A stretch of 64,000 nt of DNA from Paludibacteraceae bacterium (GCA_024693065.1 JAILLP010000016.1:62001-126000), one strand, 5' to 3'. Numbered from the stretch's first letter, positions 25,630 to 35,719 are shown. The notes: generated from the letters alone by a model not told the origin. Program-made: numbers and translations.

Positions 25630-26958
25630 TTATCGATTTTCTATGTTTTCTACAATTTCCTGTTCAAGCGTCTTACCGCCCCGTTTCTTCACTATGATCT
25701 TCTGTACCTTGAATAGCAAGAAATAGAACAGTTCGGCCGCATACCCTGCTAGACCAGTACCCAACAAAGCGTAGAGCAATGTAATGTTGTACTGGCGCTC
25801 AATAAACAAATACCCTCCTAAAAAGACAAGGGCCAACATCATGATGATCTGTAGGGTGGTGGACAATACACCCGACACGTCGTTGTACTTCTCATTGATC
25901 CAACAATAGATGAAGCAATACAAGAAGGTGTACAACAAACCTAAGAGGATTCCCTGTTTTTCGGACATCTGGTTAATCAGTCTTCCTGGCTTGGTCAAGG
26001 TCGAGATGGCATATCCATGGATGGTCGTTCCGCAGATACGCCTTGTTCCGTCGATGACAATAGGGATGTCATGGAAATCCCTCAAATCCAGATAATCTCC
26101 CACTAAAACGGTTTTGTCTTTTATGAGTTCACGGAAATAGGTGTCGTTGCCCTCAATCTCCTGCAACAACAGTTTTTTCTCCATCGGGTCTTCAAACTCC
26201 ATCGCATCGATGGCTTTCCGTGCCCTTACGATATCCAGGACTTCAAGTAAGAGGACCTTCTCGAACATGGTTTGCTTGTAATGGATCAGCTCCTCGTTCT
26301 CTTCCCTGCTCTCCCAGAAGTTATAGACATCCGGACGTGTCATCCGGACAATCTCATGGACAAAAGTGCTCAGCGTCGTGTCGCCGAAGGTAAGTGTTTT
26401 AGAGAATTTACGAATTGTCTCATTCTCCACATTCACGCATGCCTCAATGCAACCGGTGTTTTTCACGAAGTAAGACTCCTCTTTCTTGTACATGTTGATC
26501 TTGGACTCGTCTCCTCCAGCCGCCACTTTCTGTAACGGATCGTATTGGGGCACCATCCTGCAAGCCGCTATCACATGATCCTTGCAACGGGCGATGACAT
26601 GCTCGAGGCTATCATTGGCAAGGGTATCTCCATTCCCGACGCCACCGAAAATAACGTCAAGCGCGACCACTTTGGCGCCTGCATCACACATGTATTCGAT
26701 TCCGGCGGCGATGTCGGCCCTCGAATAGCACTGCGCCAAATCCAGCACGATAATATCTGGGCTGACGTCCGCCTCTTTGTCCGACTTGTCGTTCTCGGTC
26801 TGGAAATAACTATCCGTCATGGTGAAGTTACCCATTATCTGTCCAACGGGATCCAAATAGGAAGAACTATACCGCAACTCGTTCACGATAGCGCATATTG
26901 CCACAATAATTAGCATTATTCCTATCGAGTGGAGTATGTACCTAAAAATCTTTTTCAT
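25630..26958 (-). CDS. CHASE2-domain membrane sensor protein without an output domain
   Basis: The frame is open to 27036, but MKKIFRYILHSIGIMLIIV at the ATG at 26958 is the natural start, giving 442 residues. One membrane helix (about 9-28) is followed by a large extracytoplasmic CHASE2 domain (about 60-330; IIVLDLAQCYSRADI, AKVVALDVIFGG, DKTVLVGDYLDL). Three helices follow between about 335 and 420. CHASE2 normally senses extracellular signals for kinases or cyclases. Here the protein ends about 25 residues after the last helix with no signalling domain. It heads the unit, with a CAAATATA (minus strand TATATTTG) box at 26976-26983. Confidence 0.85.
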   Translation of the reverse strand: MKKIFRYILHSIGIMLIIVAICAIVNELRYSSSYLDPVGQIMGNFTMTDSYFQTENDKSDKEADVSPDIIVLDLAQCYSRADIAAGIEYMCDAGAKVVALDVIFGGVGNGDTLANDSLEHVIARCKDHVIAACRMVPQYDPLQKVAAGGDESKINMYKKEESYFVKNTGCIEACVNVENETIRKFSKTLTFGDTTLSTFVHEIVRMTRPDVYNFWESREENEELIHYKQTMFEKVLLLEVLDIVRARKAIDAMEFEDPMEKKLLLQEIEGNDTYFRELIKDKTVLVGDYLDLRDFHDIPIVIDGTRRICGTTIHGYAISTLTKPGRLINQMSEKQGILLGLLYTFLYCFIYCWINEKYNDVSGVLSTTLQIIMMLALVFLGGYLFIERQYNITLLYALLGTGLAGYAAELFYFLLFKVQKIIVKKRGGKTLEQEIVENIENR

Positions 26959-27189
26959 ACGCGCGCACTTTGTCACAAATATACAAAAGTTTTTAACTAA
27001 TGCATAGATTTCCATTAAAATGTGGTTGCGGCACATCTGTCAAGAACAGCCGAGAGTGCCCACGAGAAAACGCACGCAAACATTTTTAGATTGTGAAAAA
27101 ATAAGTAGTTTTGCCGACGCAATAAAATATTGTATGCTTACGTTTAAATGGAGATTAAAGTATAAAACTAATATTTTGAAAGATACGAA

Positions 27190-27939
27190 ATGATTCCAAA
27201 AATCATACACTATTGCTGGTTTGGGAAGGGGGAGATGCCCACATTAGCATTGAAATGCATTGAGTCATGGAAGAAATACATGCCAGAATATGAGATAAAG
27301 AGATGGGATGAAGACAATTATGATGTTCGCAAAATTCCATATACTGCCCAAGCGTATGATGCCAAGAAATATGCGTTCGTAAGTGATTATGCTCGATTCG
27401 ATATTTTGTATGAACATGGCGGGTTGTATTTTGACACGGATGTGGAGATTATAAAAAGTCTGACTCCGCTCGTCGAGCAGGGCGCTTTCGCAGGTGTTGA
27501 ATGGTTTGGTGAGTTGAATGCGGGTCTGGGCTTGGCATGTCCTCCTAAAATGGAGATTTACAAAGAAGTTCTGGACTCATATGAAAATGAAGGTTTTATA
27601 GGCCCGGATGGGAAAATGAACCTTAAAACCGTAGTGGAAAGGGTGAGTGATATATTCGAGCAATATGGGTTTAAGACGCAGAACAAGACTCAGGAGATAA
27701 AGGGGGTAAAGATTTATCCTGCTGAATTTTTTTGTCCAATGTCGCAAGAAACCGGAGTAATAACCATTACGGAAAATACGTATAGCATTCATCATTTTGC
27801 AAGTTCATGGATGCCGAAACATATACAATTCGCATCGAAGGTGAAAAAGTTTTTGTCGCGGCTTCTGGGGCCTAAGACAATCGACAAGATAATTACAAAG
27901 ATAGGCCTTAGAAAGTGGAAAGAGAATCAGATGAAATGA
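27190..27939 (+). CDS. glycosyltransferase family 32-like sugar transferase
   Basis: A 249-residue GT32-type enzyme. MIPKIIHYCWFGKGEMP is the family N-terminus and the metal-binding DXD is DTD in GGLYFDTDVEI (about residues 79-90). Such proteins add sugars to capsular polysaccharide, O-antigen or glycolipids at the inner face of the membrane. It is a lone gene here, not in a polysaccharide cluster. A TAGTTTTG -7 box lies at 27106-27113. AT content is higher than in the following genes. Confidence 0.9.
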   Translation: MIPKIIHYCWFGKGEMPTLALKCIESWKKYMPEYEIKRWDEDNYDVRKIPYTAQAYDAKKYAFVSDYARFDILYEHGGLYFDTDVEIIKSLTPLVEQGAFAGVEWFGELNAGLGLACPPKMEIYKEVLDSYENEGFIGPDGKMNLKTVVERVSDIFEQYGFKTQNKTQEIKGVKIYPAEFFCPMSQETGVITITENTYSIHHFASSWMPKHIQFASKVKKFLSRLLGPKTIDKIITKIGLRKWKENQMK

Positions 27940-28080
27940 ATTTAGTCCAAGATTTAGGTGTTTGCATACGTTGAGGATGGGGAATCCTTTTTTCGTATTT
28001 CTGGTGTGATATGGGAATGTCCTAGGCTTGTATGTTTTTCTTTTTATCGTATATTTGTTTCGAAAAATATTGGGTCTTTT

Positions 28081-28587
28081 ATGGTTAAATTGAGTGATCT
28101 GCAGAAAGTGCGTGCTATCATCGCCTTTTTTATGGTGGCGCTGGTCGTTTCGGGCGCCACGGCTTTCCCTGTCGAGTCTGAGTTGAATTTGCTCTGTTCC
28201 ATTTTGAACATTAATGCGGAGACGGCTAAGGAATCCCCAGCCATCTTTGGTTTCGTATACTCCATGAAGGAGTCCATTTCGGAAATGAACCAGAACAGCC
28301 CGCAGTTGGCTTATGGCTACGATTGGCTGGCTTTCGCCCACTTGGTGATTGCGCTCATGTTCATCGGTCCGTTCCGTGACCCTGTCCGTAACAAGTGGGT
28401 CATCCAATGGGGCATGATCGCCTGTGTGGCGATTCTTCCGCTGGCTTTCATCTGCGGCCCCATCAGGCAGATACCGATTTATTGGACGCTTATCGATTGC
28501 TCGTTCGGCGTCTTCGGCATTATCCCGCTCATATTTTGCATGAAACTCATTAACCGATTGGAGAAGGAGCAGCAACGCACAGAATAA
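28081..28587 (+). CDS. four-helix membrane protein of unknown function
   Basis: The open frame starts at 27958, but MVKLSDLQKVRAIIAFFM at 28081 begins the hydrophobic part and gives 168 residues. Four membrane helices are visible (about residues 11-29, 82-100, 115-135 and 140-160), with a soluble loop of about 50 residues after the first. No family is recognised. It ends 13 bases before the SpoIID-like gene and is probably cotranscribed with it. Confidence 0.7.
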   Translation: MVKLSDLQKVRAIIAFFMVALVVSGATAFPVESELNLLCSILNINAETAKESPAIFGFVYSMKESISEMNQNSPQLAYGYDWLAFAHLVIALMFIGPFRDPVRNKWVIQWGMIACVAILPLAFICGPIRQIPIYWTLIDCSFGVFGIIPLIFCMKLINRLEKEQQRTE

Positions 28588-28600
28588 AAAAGTACAAGAG

Positions 28601-29908
28601 ATGAAGAGACAGGAGACTCAACCCACCATCAGCGTCGGCATTCTGCGGAGCAAAGTGATCCGCTTCACCCTCCACGGGGATTTCCGCATCAACGGCAACG
28701 GCTCTGTGGTGACAGGCGACCAAACGGTTTCCGTTCAAGATGGTAAGATATTATACAACAATGATTTATATGACGAGGTAATCTTCTCGCCTTCCTCTGC
28801 GACAGATAGTTTCGACCTCTTGGATGTGGTCATCGGTATCCACTTTCACTGGGAGAGGAAGGAGACGCAACGCTTCAACGGTTCGCTGAAGTTCATCGTG
28901 ATCGACGATGAGGTGCAGGCGATTGATATCGTTCCGACGGAGGATTACCTCACGAGCGTCATCTCCTCCGAGATGAGCGCCACCTCCTCGCTGGAGTTGC
29001 TCAAGGCACATGCTGTGATATCCCGCAGCTGGCTGCTGAACAAGTTGGAGAACAAGGAGACGGAGAGCCATGCCGCCTCGATGGTGGTGACGGACGAGCG
29101 GATCATACGCTGGTACGACCACCAGGACCATACGCTCTTCGATGTCTGCGCCGACGACCATTGCCAGCGCTACCAAGGCATCACCAAGGCGAGTACGCAA
29201 GCGGTGAGGGAGGCTATCAAGGCCACCTTCGGCGAAGTGCTGACCTACGACGGGAAGATCTGCGACGCTCGATTCTACAAGGCGTGCGGCGGCGCTACCG
29301 AGCTCTTCGAGAACTGCTGGGAGGAGGTGCATCACCCCTACCTGCTCCCCGTGGCGGATACTGCGGAAGAAAAGCTGCCGGACCTCACCCAAGAGGCGGT
29401 AGCGAGGAAATGGATCCTCTCTTCACCGGAGGCCTACTGCAACACACAGAATAAAACGGTCCTTTCGCAAGTGCTCAATAACTACGACCAGGAGACGCCC
29501 GACTTCTACCGTTGGAGGGTGGACTACTCCCAAGCGGAGCTCTCCGCCCTGGTGAAGAAGAAGACGGGCATCGACTTCGGAAAAATCATAGACTTGGTGC
29601 CGTTGAAACGAGGCGCCTCCGCCCGAATCATCGAACTGAAGATTGTGGGGGAGAAACGGACGATGGTGATCGGGAAGGAACTGGAGATACGCAAGGCGCT
29701 ATCCGCCAGCCATTTATATAGTTCCGCCTTTGTCGTGGACAAGGAAGAGCGGGAGGGCACCCTCCATTTCGTATTGCGTGGTGCGGGATGGGGGCACGGT
29801 GTGGGTCTCTGCCAGATAGGTGCGGCCGTGATGGCGAGCCAAGGCATCGACTATCGTTCCATATTGTCGCACTATTACCCACATTCCAGTTTGACGAAGA
29901 GGTATTAA
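28601..29908 (+). CDS. SpoIID/LytB-domain protein
   Basis: A 435-residue protein of the SpoIID/LytB family. SpoIID itself is a lytic transglycosylase acting on denuded glycan strands of peptidoglycan. Family features are VPTEDYLTSVISSEM (about 112-126), LLKAHAVISRSWLL (about 134-147), DARFYKACGG (about 222-231), and the C-terminal GAGWGHGVGLCQIGA (about 396-410). No cleavable signal peptide is evident. The genes from here to about 34.3 kb are visibly richer in G and C at third positions than their neighbours. It lies 20 bases before the MATE gene. Confidence 0.9.
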   Translation: MKRQETQPTISVGILRSKVIRFTLHGDFRINGNGSVVTGDQTVSVQDGKILYNNDLYDEVIFSPSSATDSFDLLDVVIGIHFHWERKETQRFNGSLKFIVIDDEVQAIDIVPTEDYLTSVISSEMSATSSLELLKAHAVISRSWLLNKLENKETESHAASMVVTDERIIRWYDHQDHTLFDVCADDHCQRYQGITKASTQAVREAIKATFGEVLTYDGKICDARFYKACGGATELFENCWEEVHHPYLLPVADTAEEKLPDLTQEAVARKWILSSPEAYCNTQNKTVLSQVLNNYDQETPDFYRWRVDYSQAELSALVKKKTGIDFGKIIDLVPLKRGASARIIELKIVGEKRTMVIGKELEIRKALSASHLYSSAFVVDKEEREGTLHFVLRGAGWGHGVGLCQIGAAVMASQGIDYRSILSHYYPHSSLTKRY

Positions 29909-29928
29909 CCACTCATGAAGACCCCTGT

Positions 29929-31254
29929 ATGCAAAAGGACCTGACCCAAGGAGGAGTATTCAAGACATTAGTCTCCTTCTCCGCACCATTTTTGTTGGCT
30001 TATTTCCTCCAGACATTCTATGGTTTGGCGGATCTCTTCATCATCGGGCAATATACGGGTGCGCCGGAGATCACAGCCGTGGCGGTCGGTAGCCAGGTGA
30101 TGCACATGCTGACGGTGATGGTGGTCGGGCTGGCCATGGGCACCACCGTGATGATTGGCCGCGCGGTGGGAGGGAAAGACTATAACACCGTGGGACGAAC
30201 CATTGGCAACTCCATTGTGCTTTTTGGCATATTGTCCATGGTCGCCTGCCTGGCCTTGCTTACCTTTGTCGATGACATCGTCTCGCTGATGTCCACTCCA
30301 CCGGAATCCGTGGAGCAGACACGTCACTACCTGACCATCTGTTTCGTGGGGGTACCATTGATTGTGGCCTACAATATCATCTCCTCCATATTCAGGGGAT
30401 TGGGCGATTCGAAGTCGCCGATGTACTTCGTGGCAATCGCCTGCGTCATGAATGTGCTGTTGGACTTCCTGCTCATCGGCGTGATGGACATGAAGGCGGA
30501 GGGAGCCGCCTACGCAACTGTCATCGCGCAATTATGCAGTGTGCTCTTTTCTGCAGGATGGATCAGGCGGAACAAAGGCATGTTCCATTTCGGGATAGGC
30601 ATGCTGAGGGTGGAGGGTCGACCAATGAAGAACATCCTACAAATCGGGCTACCCATCTCCCTGCAGGACGGTTTCATCCAAGTCTCCTTCATCGTCATCA
30701 CGGTCATCGCCAACCGGCGGGGCGTGGAGGTGGCGGCTGCCGTGGGCATCGTGGAGAAAATCATCTGCATCCTCTTCCTCGTGCCATCCAGCATGCTCTC
30801 CGCCATATCCGCCATAGCGGCGCAAAACATCGGAGCGGGCAAGCCGGAAAGGGCGCGCGCCACATTGCGTTTAGGCATATTCGTCTGCCTGGCATACGGG
30901 TTCCTCTTCTCCGCCGTGCTCCAGCCGACATCCGATTCCGTCATCTCATGGTTCACGGACGATTCGAACGTGATTCTCTTCGGAGGCCAATACCTACGGC
31001 CCTACTCGACAGACTGCGCCTTGGCGGGTGTCCATTTCTGTTTCAGCGGCTACTTCTGCGCCTGCGGGATGTCTATCGTCTCCTTCATCCACAACCTGCT
31101 TTCCATCGTCTTGATACGCATCCCAGGCTCCTATTATGCCTCCATCTGGTATCCCGACAACCTCACACCTATGGGTATGGCCGCTCCGTTGGGTTCGCTG
31201 CTCTCCATTCTGATCTGTATGGGTGTATATTACCTCTGGAGGAAAAAGCGTTGA
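29929..31254 (+). CDS. MATE-family multidrug/organic-cation efflux protein
   Basis: The frame is open from 29788, overlapping spoIID, but the ATG at 29929 matches the family start (MQKDLTQGGVFKTLVSFSAP) and gives 441 residues with about twelve membrane helices. MATE antiporters export drugs or metabolites using a sodium or proton gradient. Typical stretches are LADLFIIGQYTG and GLGDSKSPMYF. It begins 20 bases after the SpoIID-like gene. Substrate is unknown. Confidence 0.93.
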   Translation: MQKDLTQGGVFKTLVSFSAPFLLAYFLQTFYGLADLFIIGQYTGAPEITAVAVGSQVMHMLTVMVVGLAMGTTVMIGRAVGGKDYNTVGRTIGNSIVLFGILSMVACLALLTFVDDIVSLMSTPPESVEQTRHYLTICFVGVPLIVAYNIISSIFRGLGDSKSPMYFVAIACVMNVLLDFLLIGVMDMKAEGAAYATVIAQLCSVLFSAGWIRRNKGMFHFGIGMLRVEGRPMKNILQIGLPISLQDGFIQVSFIVITVIANRRGVEVAAAVGIVEKIICILFLVPSSMLSAISAIAAQNIGAGKPERARATLRLGIFVCLAYGFLFSAVLQPTSDSVISWFTDDSNVILFGGQYLRPYSTDCALAGVHFCFSGYFCACGMSIVSFIHNLLSIVLIRIPGSYYASIWYPDNLTPMGMAAPLGSLLSILICMGVYYLWRKKR

Positions 31255-31430
31255 TGCCTATTCCCCGCTATCATGTGGGTGATGAACCGACAATGATGAT
31301 TTACCCGTCCTTTTTGTGTTCCATCGCAATTTAATGTATTGATAATTTGGCGGAGATATAGCGTATATTACTGAATATTTTATAATTTCGCGTTGATTAA
31401 AAGTATTTGTGTTTTTTTCATTTAATTTTT

Positions 31431-32009
31431 ATGTCCAATAATAACACCATCGTTGGATCCAAAATCAAGGGGATTAGGGAATCCAAGAACATCTCCATCG
31501 AGGAGATCTCCGAACGCAGTGGTCTTTCCACAGACCAAATCATCTCAATCGAAAATGATCAATACTTGCCCTCTTTGGGGCCGTTGATTAAGATTGCGAG
31601 AGCGTTGGGTGTGCGATTGGGTACTTTCTTGGACGATAATGACGAACTAGGACCTGTGGTTTGCCGCGCTGAGGAGCGTAACAGCAGCATCAGCTTCTCC
31701 AACGGAGCTACCGACGCAAGGAAGCACATGGAGTATCACTCCCTCGCCAAACAAAAGGCGGGAAGGCACATGGAGCCTTTCATCATCGACATCCAACCTT
31801 CCGAGGAGAAAAACTTCAAACTCTCCGCACACGAGGGTGAGGAGTTCATCTACGTCATGGAGGGTGAGGTCGAAATCGAGTATGGCAAGGAAAAGTATAA
31901 CCTGAAGGTGGGCGACAGCATTTTCTACGATTCCATCGTGGAACACCATGTTCATGGTGCGACAGGAAAGTCCGCCAAAATCCTCGCTGTCGTATATACT
32001 CCATTCTAA
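31431..32009 (+). CDS. XRE-family regulator with C-terminal cupin domain
   Basis: Translation from the ATG at 31431 gives 192 residues. An XRE helix-turn-helix covers about residues 8-65 (IKGIRESKNISIEEISERSG), and a cupin_2 domain covers about 105-190 (HEGEEFIYVMEGEVEIEYG, VGDSIFYDSIVEHHVHG). The cupin histidines and glutamate suggest a small-molecule or metal pocket. It lies 12 bases before the acyl-CoA ligase gene, a pairing common in Bacteroidota, so it probably regulates or senses products of that enzyme. Confidence 0.93.
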   Translation: MSNNNTIVGSKIKGIRESKNISIEEISERSGLSTDQIISIENDQYLPSLGPLIKIARALGVRLGTFLDDNDELGPVVCRAEERNSSISFSNGATDARKHMEYHSLAKQKAGRHMEPFIIDIQPSEEKNFKLSAHEGEEFIYVMEGEVEIEYGKEKYNLKVGDSIFYDSIVEHHVHGATGKSAKILAVVYTPF

Positions 32010-32021
32010 TTCTTTACAGCT

Positions 32022-33674
32022 ATGCAGCAATTATCAGAAAGGACATTGGGGCAATGGCTCGAGTATTGGGCGGAGAAAACCCCAGATAAGGAATATATCG
32101 TCTATTCGGACCGTGACCTCCGTTTCACATGGAAGGTCTTCAACGAACGTGTGGACAACTTGGCGAAAGGCCTGATCTCCATCGGTGTGAAGAAGGGCAG
32201 TAACGTGGGTATTTGGGCGACGAACGTGCCGGATTGGCTCACCTTCCTCTACGCCACCGCGAAGATTGGTGCGGTGCTCGTCACCGTGAACACCAACTAC
32301 AAGCAAAACGAGTTGGAGTATCTCTGCGAGAACTCCGATATGCATACGCTCTGCATCACGAACGGAACATGGGAGTGCGACTACGTCGACATGACCTACA
32401 AGATGTTGCCGGAACTGAAGAACTGCGAGCGTGGCCACCTGAACAGCAAGCGTTTCCCTTACATGAAGAACGTCGTGTACATCGGCCAGGAGAAGTATAG
32501 GGGAATGTACAACACGGCTGAGTTGCTGTTGCTCGGAAAGAACATCGACGACGAGCAGCTCAACGAGATGAAGAAGAACGTCTCTTGCCACGATGTGGTG
32601 AACATGCAATATACTTCCGGCACGACGGGTTTCCCGAAGGGTGTCATGCTGACGCACTATAACATCTCCAACGATGGTTTCTTCACCGGAGAGAACATGC
32701 GTTTCACGCAGGATGACAAGCTTTGCGTCTGCGTGCCTCTGTTCCACTGCTTCGGCGTGGTGTTGGCCACGATGAACTGCCTCACGCATGGTTGTACCCA
32801 GGTGATGGTGGAGAAGTTCGACCCGTTGGTGGTGCTGGCATCCGTCCACAAAGAGCGTTGTACGGCTTTGTACGGCGTGCCGACGATGTTCATCGCCGAA
32901 CTGAACCATGCGATGTTCAGCATGTTCGACATGAGTTCGTTGCGTACGGGTATCATGGCGGGGTCGCTCTGCCCTGTGGAGTTGATGAAGCAGGTGAGCG
33001 AGAAGATGTACATGACCATCACGAGCGTCTACGGTCTGACGGAGAGCTCCCCGGGCATGACGCAGACCACCCTCGACGACAGCTTCGAGGTGCGTTGCAC
33101 GACGGTGGGACGCGACTATCCGTTCGTCGAAGTGAAGGTGATCGACCCTGAGACGGGCGAGGAGTGCCCTGTAGGCGTGCAAGGTGAGATGTGCTGCAAG
33201 GGATTCAACGTCATGAAAGGCTACTATAAGAATCCTCAAGCCACGGCTGAGGTGATCGATAAGAACGGATTCCTCCACTCCGGAGATTTGGGCGTGAAGG
33301 ACGAGAACGGCTACTACCGCATCACAGGACGTATCAAGGATATGATCATCCGTGGCGGTGAGAACGTTTATCCGCGTGAAATCGAGGAATTCCTCTACCA
33401 CATGCCTGGCATCAAGGATGTGCAGGTGGCTGCCGTACCGTCGAAGAAATACGGAGAGGAAGTGGGCGCCTTCATCATCCTGCAGGAGGGTGCAAAGATG
33501 GATCCGGAGGATGTGCGCGACTTCTGCAAAGGGAAGATCGCCCGCTACAAGATTCCTAAATATGTCTTCTTCATCGACCAGTTCCCGCTGACGGGTTCTG
33601 GCAAGATACAGAAGTTCAAACTGAAGGAAATGAGCTTACAGCTATGCGAGAAAATGGGCATAGAGGTAATTTAA
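32022..33674 (+). CDS. AMP-binding acyl-CoA ligase (FadD/AcsA-like)
   Basis: A 550-residue member of the adenylate-forming superfamily, activating a carboxylic acid with ATP and joining it to CoA. Motifs are complete: the P-loop [16 protein letters not shown] (about 194-209), the YGLTESSPG region, [19 protein letters not shown], and the C-terminal catalytic lysine in GSGKIQKFK. Length and pattern fit medium- or long-chain fatty acid ligases; exact chain length cannot be read. It is coupled to the XRE-cupin regulator upstream and overlaps queH by 31 bases downstream. Confidence 0.93.
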   Translation: MQQLSERTLGQWLEYWAEKTPDKEYIVYSDRDLRFTWKVFNERVDNLAKGLISIGVKKGSNVGIWATNVPDWLTFLYATAKIGAVLVTVNTNYKQNELEYLCENSDMHTLCITNGTWECDYVDMTYKMLPELKNCERGHLNSKRFPYMKNVVYIGQEKYRGMYNTAELLLLGKNIDDEQLNEMKKNVSCHDVVNMQYTSGTTGFPKGVMLTHYNISNDGFFTGENMRFTQDDKLCVCVPLFHCFGVVLATMNCLTHGCTQVMVEKFDPLVVLASVHKERCTALYGVPTMFIAELNHAMFSMFDMSSLRTGIMAGSLCPVELMKQVSEKMYMTITSVYGLTESSPGMTQTTLDDSFEVRCTTVGRDYPFVEVKVIDPETGEECPVGVQGEMCCKGFNVMKGYYKNPQATAEVIDKNGFLHSGDLGVKDENGYYRITGRIKDMIIRGGENVYPREIEEFLYHMPGIKDVQVAAVPSKKYGEEVGAFIILQEGAKMDPEDVRDFCKGKIARYKIPKYVFFIDQFPLTGSGKIQKFKLKEMSLQLCEKMGIEVI

Positions 33675-34297
33675 CCAATTACCAGAAGCAATTAGACCAA
33701 ATCATAGAGGCATGCGTCCGAGAAGGGCGCGTGCCTTCGTTGTTGTTGCACAGTTGCTGCGCGCCTTGCAGCAGCTACACGATCGAGTATCTCTCCCAAT
33801 ACTTCGAAATCACCGTTTTCTACTACAATCCGAACATCTACCCCGAAGAGGAGTTCTCCAAGCGTGTGGAGGAGCAGAAACGGCTGATCAGCCAAATGCC
33901 TACCCGTCACCCCGTCTCCTTCATCGAAGGGACGTACGACCCGAAGGAATTCTACGCCGTGACGAAGGGCTTGGAGCAGGAACCCGAGGGGGGCTTGCGT
34001 TGTACGGAGTGTTTCCGGCTCAGATTGCAAAAAACCGCCATTCTATCGAAAGAAAAAGGGTTCGACTACTTCACCACCACCTTGACGATCAGTCCCCTCA
34101 AGGATGCCGCGAGACTGAACGCAATCGGCGATGAAATGGGGAAAAAATACGGAGTCAGCTTCCTCCCCTCCGACTTCAAGAAGCGGGGAGGCTACCAACG
34201 GTCCATCCAATTGTCCAGAGAGTACGACCTCTACCGTCAAAATTATTGCGGCTGCATCTTCTCGCAAAGAGAAACGAAGAACGAGACAAGTCTATAG
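33644..34297 (+). CDS. queH: epoxyqueuosine reductase QueH
   Basis: A 217-residue DUF208/QueH protein, the non-cobalamin enzyme of the last step of queuosine synthesis in tRNA. The iron-sulfur and metal cysteines are present: HSCCAPCSS (about 42-50), [11 protein letters not shown] (about 123-133), and the late NYCGCIFS. The start ATG at 33644 lies inside the acyl-CoA ligase gene in another frame, a 31-base overlap. There is no closer ATG before the conserved region except by losing about 15 residues. No other queuosine genes are in the window. Confidence 0.95.
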   Translation: MRENGHRGNLTNYQKQLDQIIEACVREGRVPSLLLHSCCAPCSSYTIEYLSQYFEITVFYYNPNIYPEEEFSKRVEEQKRLISQMPTRHPVSFIEGTYDPKEFYAVTKGLEQEPEGGLRCTECFRLRLQKTAILSKEKGFDYFTTTLTISPLKDAARLNAIGDEMGKKYGVSFLPSDFKKRGGYQRSIQLSREYDLYRQNYCGCIFSQRETKNETSL

Positions 34298-34537
34298 AAC
34301 CACAAACTATTTTCCGATGGAATGGCTTCTTACCCTCCCAAACGACCATTCCAACGTTCCTAACCAATTGAGATAATGGAGAATTTGTGCAACATTTTGA
34401 CACAAAATTCAATGCTATGTTCCTCTGCTCCACCTATCTTTGTGGTGTCGGTTGTTAATTAATGAGCAGACTTGTATCAAAGCTATGGTAAAAGCTACCT
34501 GATTTGTCTTTGCACCCATTCCTGATTTTTTTTGACG

Positions 34538-35719
34538 ATGCATTCTCGGAAATCAGTTCCGTTGTCAGTTCCCTGCTTTGCGGTGATTCCCCATTTGTTT
34601 ATATTTGTGTTGTTTATCACTGCTAATTATTTTTCCAAGCTGATGTCAGAAGTAATAATATCAATCGTCTTTTTATTCACACCTTTCTTATTCGTGATTT
34701 TGGAGGCAATTTTCTCTAAGAAGAGGGGACAGGATAATATGAAGCATTATATCTATACAGGACCTATTCCTCCATCGAGTAACCCAACCGTACGCAAAAA
34801 CAGGGAGAAAAAGATTTTTAGTAATAAGAATTATTATGAATCGTATATGACCAGTGAAATTTATTATGCGGCGACACTTTCCGTTATTGCCCTATTTTCC
34901 TTGGTGATCAAAAGGGATGGTGTGGTGGACGAACGTGAATTGAAGGTGGCGAATCTCTACTTGAACACACATAAGCGATATAATATATTATTTTCGTACT
35001 ATAACCAGAGAAAGGAGGATCCCATTGCCGGTCAGCCTCACGACACACGCCGCCGTTGCGAGGAGATGCTGAAGTACTACAATTCATGCGCCAATCTGCC
35101 GCACTACAAGCAATGCTGCGAAAACATCATAAAGGCCGGCATCTATTACGAGGCGGCGCTGGACCTGCTGAATGCGTTGTTCCAGGTGGCTTATTCCAGC
35201 GATGGCGTGATCAACACCGAGAGGGAGATCCTCTATGGAATCGCCCAAGAATTGAAAATCAGGAGGGAGGATTGGAACGAATTGTCGGAGAAGTATGGTT
35301 TCTATCGCACAGATTCCGAAGAGAGAGATTGGAGGGATTCAGCAAGGAATACAAACCAGACAAAATATAGCCAATATAGTTATTCCTCGAAAGGGAAGGA
35401 GTCTTCTTCCTATACATACAAAAACACCGATGGATTCGGGGGAAAATACCAAAAAGAGGAGAAGAAGCAACAACAGGAGGAGCCGAAGAAATCCGCCAGC
35501 TACGGCTATAAGTTGACGCAAGCCTATAATCAGCTGGGCCTTCTCACCACCGCCTCCGAAGCGGAGATTAAGAGCGCTTACCGTAAGCTGGCCAAGAAGT
35601 ACCACCCCGACCGCCTCTCGCCTGACGCTACCGACATGGAACGCAAGATCTCGGCTGACCAGTTCCGGCAGATCAAGGAGGCGTATGACCTTATTCGGCT
35701 GGAGAGAGGGAATAGATAA
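34538..35719 (+). CDS. TerB-J membrane co-chaperone paralogue 1 (DjlA-like)
   Basis: The ATG at 34538 gives 393 residues. Two membrane helices (about 12-30 and 37-57) are followed by a basic linker, a TerB-like helical domain (about 110-255), a charged low-complexity linker rich in K, E and Q, and a C-terminal J domain (about 320-393) with the HPD motif at 356-358. The order matches DjlA, an inner-membrane DnaK co-chaperone. Between the TerB halves is the conserved C184-x8-C193-C194 pattern. A TATCTTTG -7 box lies at 34435-34442. It is the first of four paralogues and is followed by hairpin repeats. Confidence 0.88.
   Translation: MHSRKSVPLSVPCFAVIPHLFIFVLFITANYFSKLMSEVIISIVFLFTPFLFVILEAIFSKKRGQDNMKHYIYTGPIPPSSNPTVRKNREKKIFSNKNYYESYMTSEIYYAATLSVIALFSLVIKRDGVVDERELKVANLYLNTHKRYNILFSYYNQRKEDPIAGQPHDTRRRCEEMLKYYNSCANLPHYKQCCENIIKAGIYYEAALDLLNALFQVAYSSDGVINTEREILYGIAQELKIRREDWNELSEKYGFYRTDSEERDWRDSARNTNQTKYSQYSYSSKGKESSSYTYKNTDGFGGKYQKEEKKQQQEEPKKSASYGYKLTQAYNQLGLLTTASEAEIKSAYRKLAKKYHPDRLSPDATDMERKISADQFRQIKEAYDLIRLERGNR

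Noticed and set aside
29788-29928. 47-codon N-terminal extension of the MATE protein overlapping the SpoIID-like gene
   Set aside because: The extension is the shadow of the upstream gene; family proteins start near the ATG at 29929.
32034-33401. 455-codon open frame antisense to the acyl-CoA ligase gene
   Set aside because: It is the shadow of a GC-rich, strongly biased gene; its translation is rich in H, V, R and L without domain motifs.
34319-34354. GGAATGG/CCATTCC hairpin after queH as a terminator
   Set aside because: The loop is over 20 bases and no T-run follows, so the evidence is too weak.
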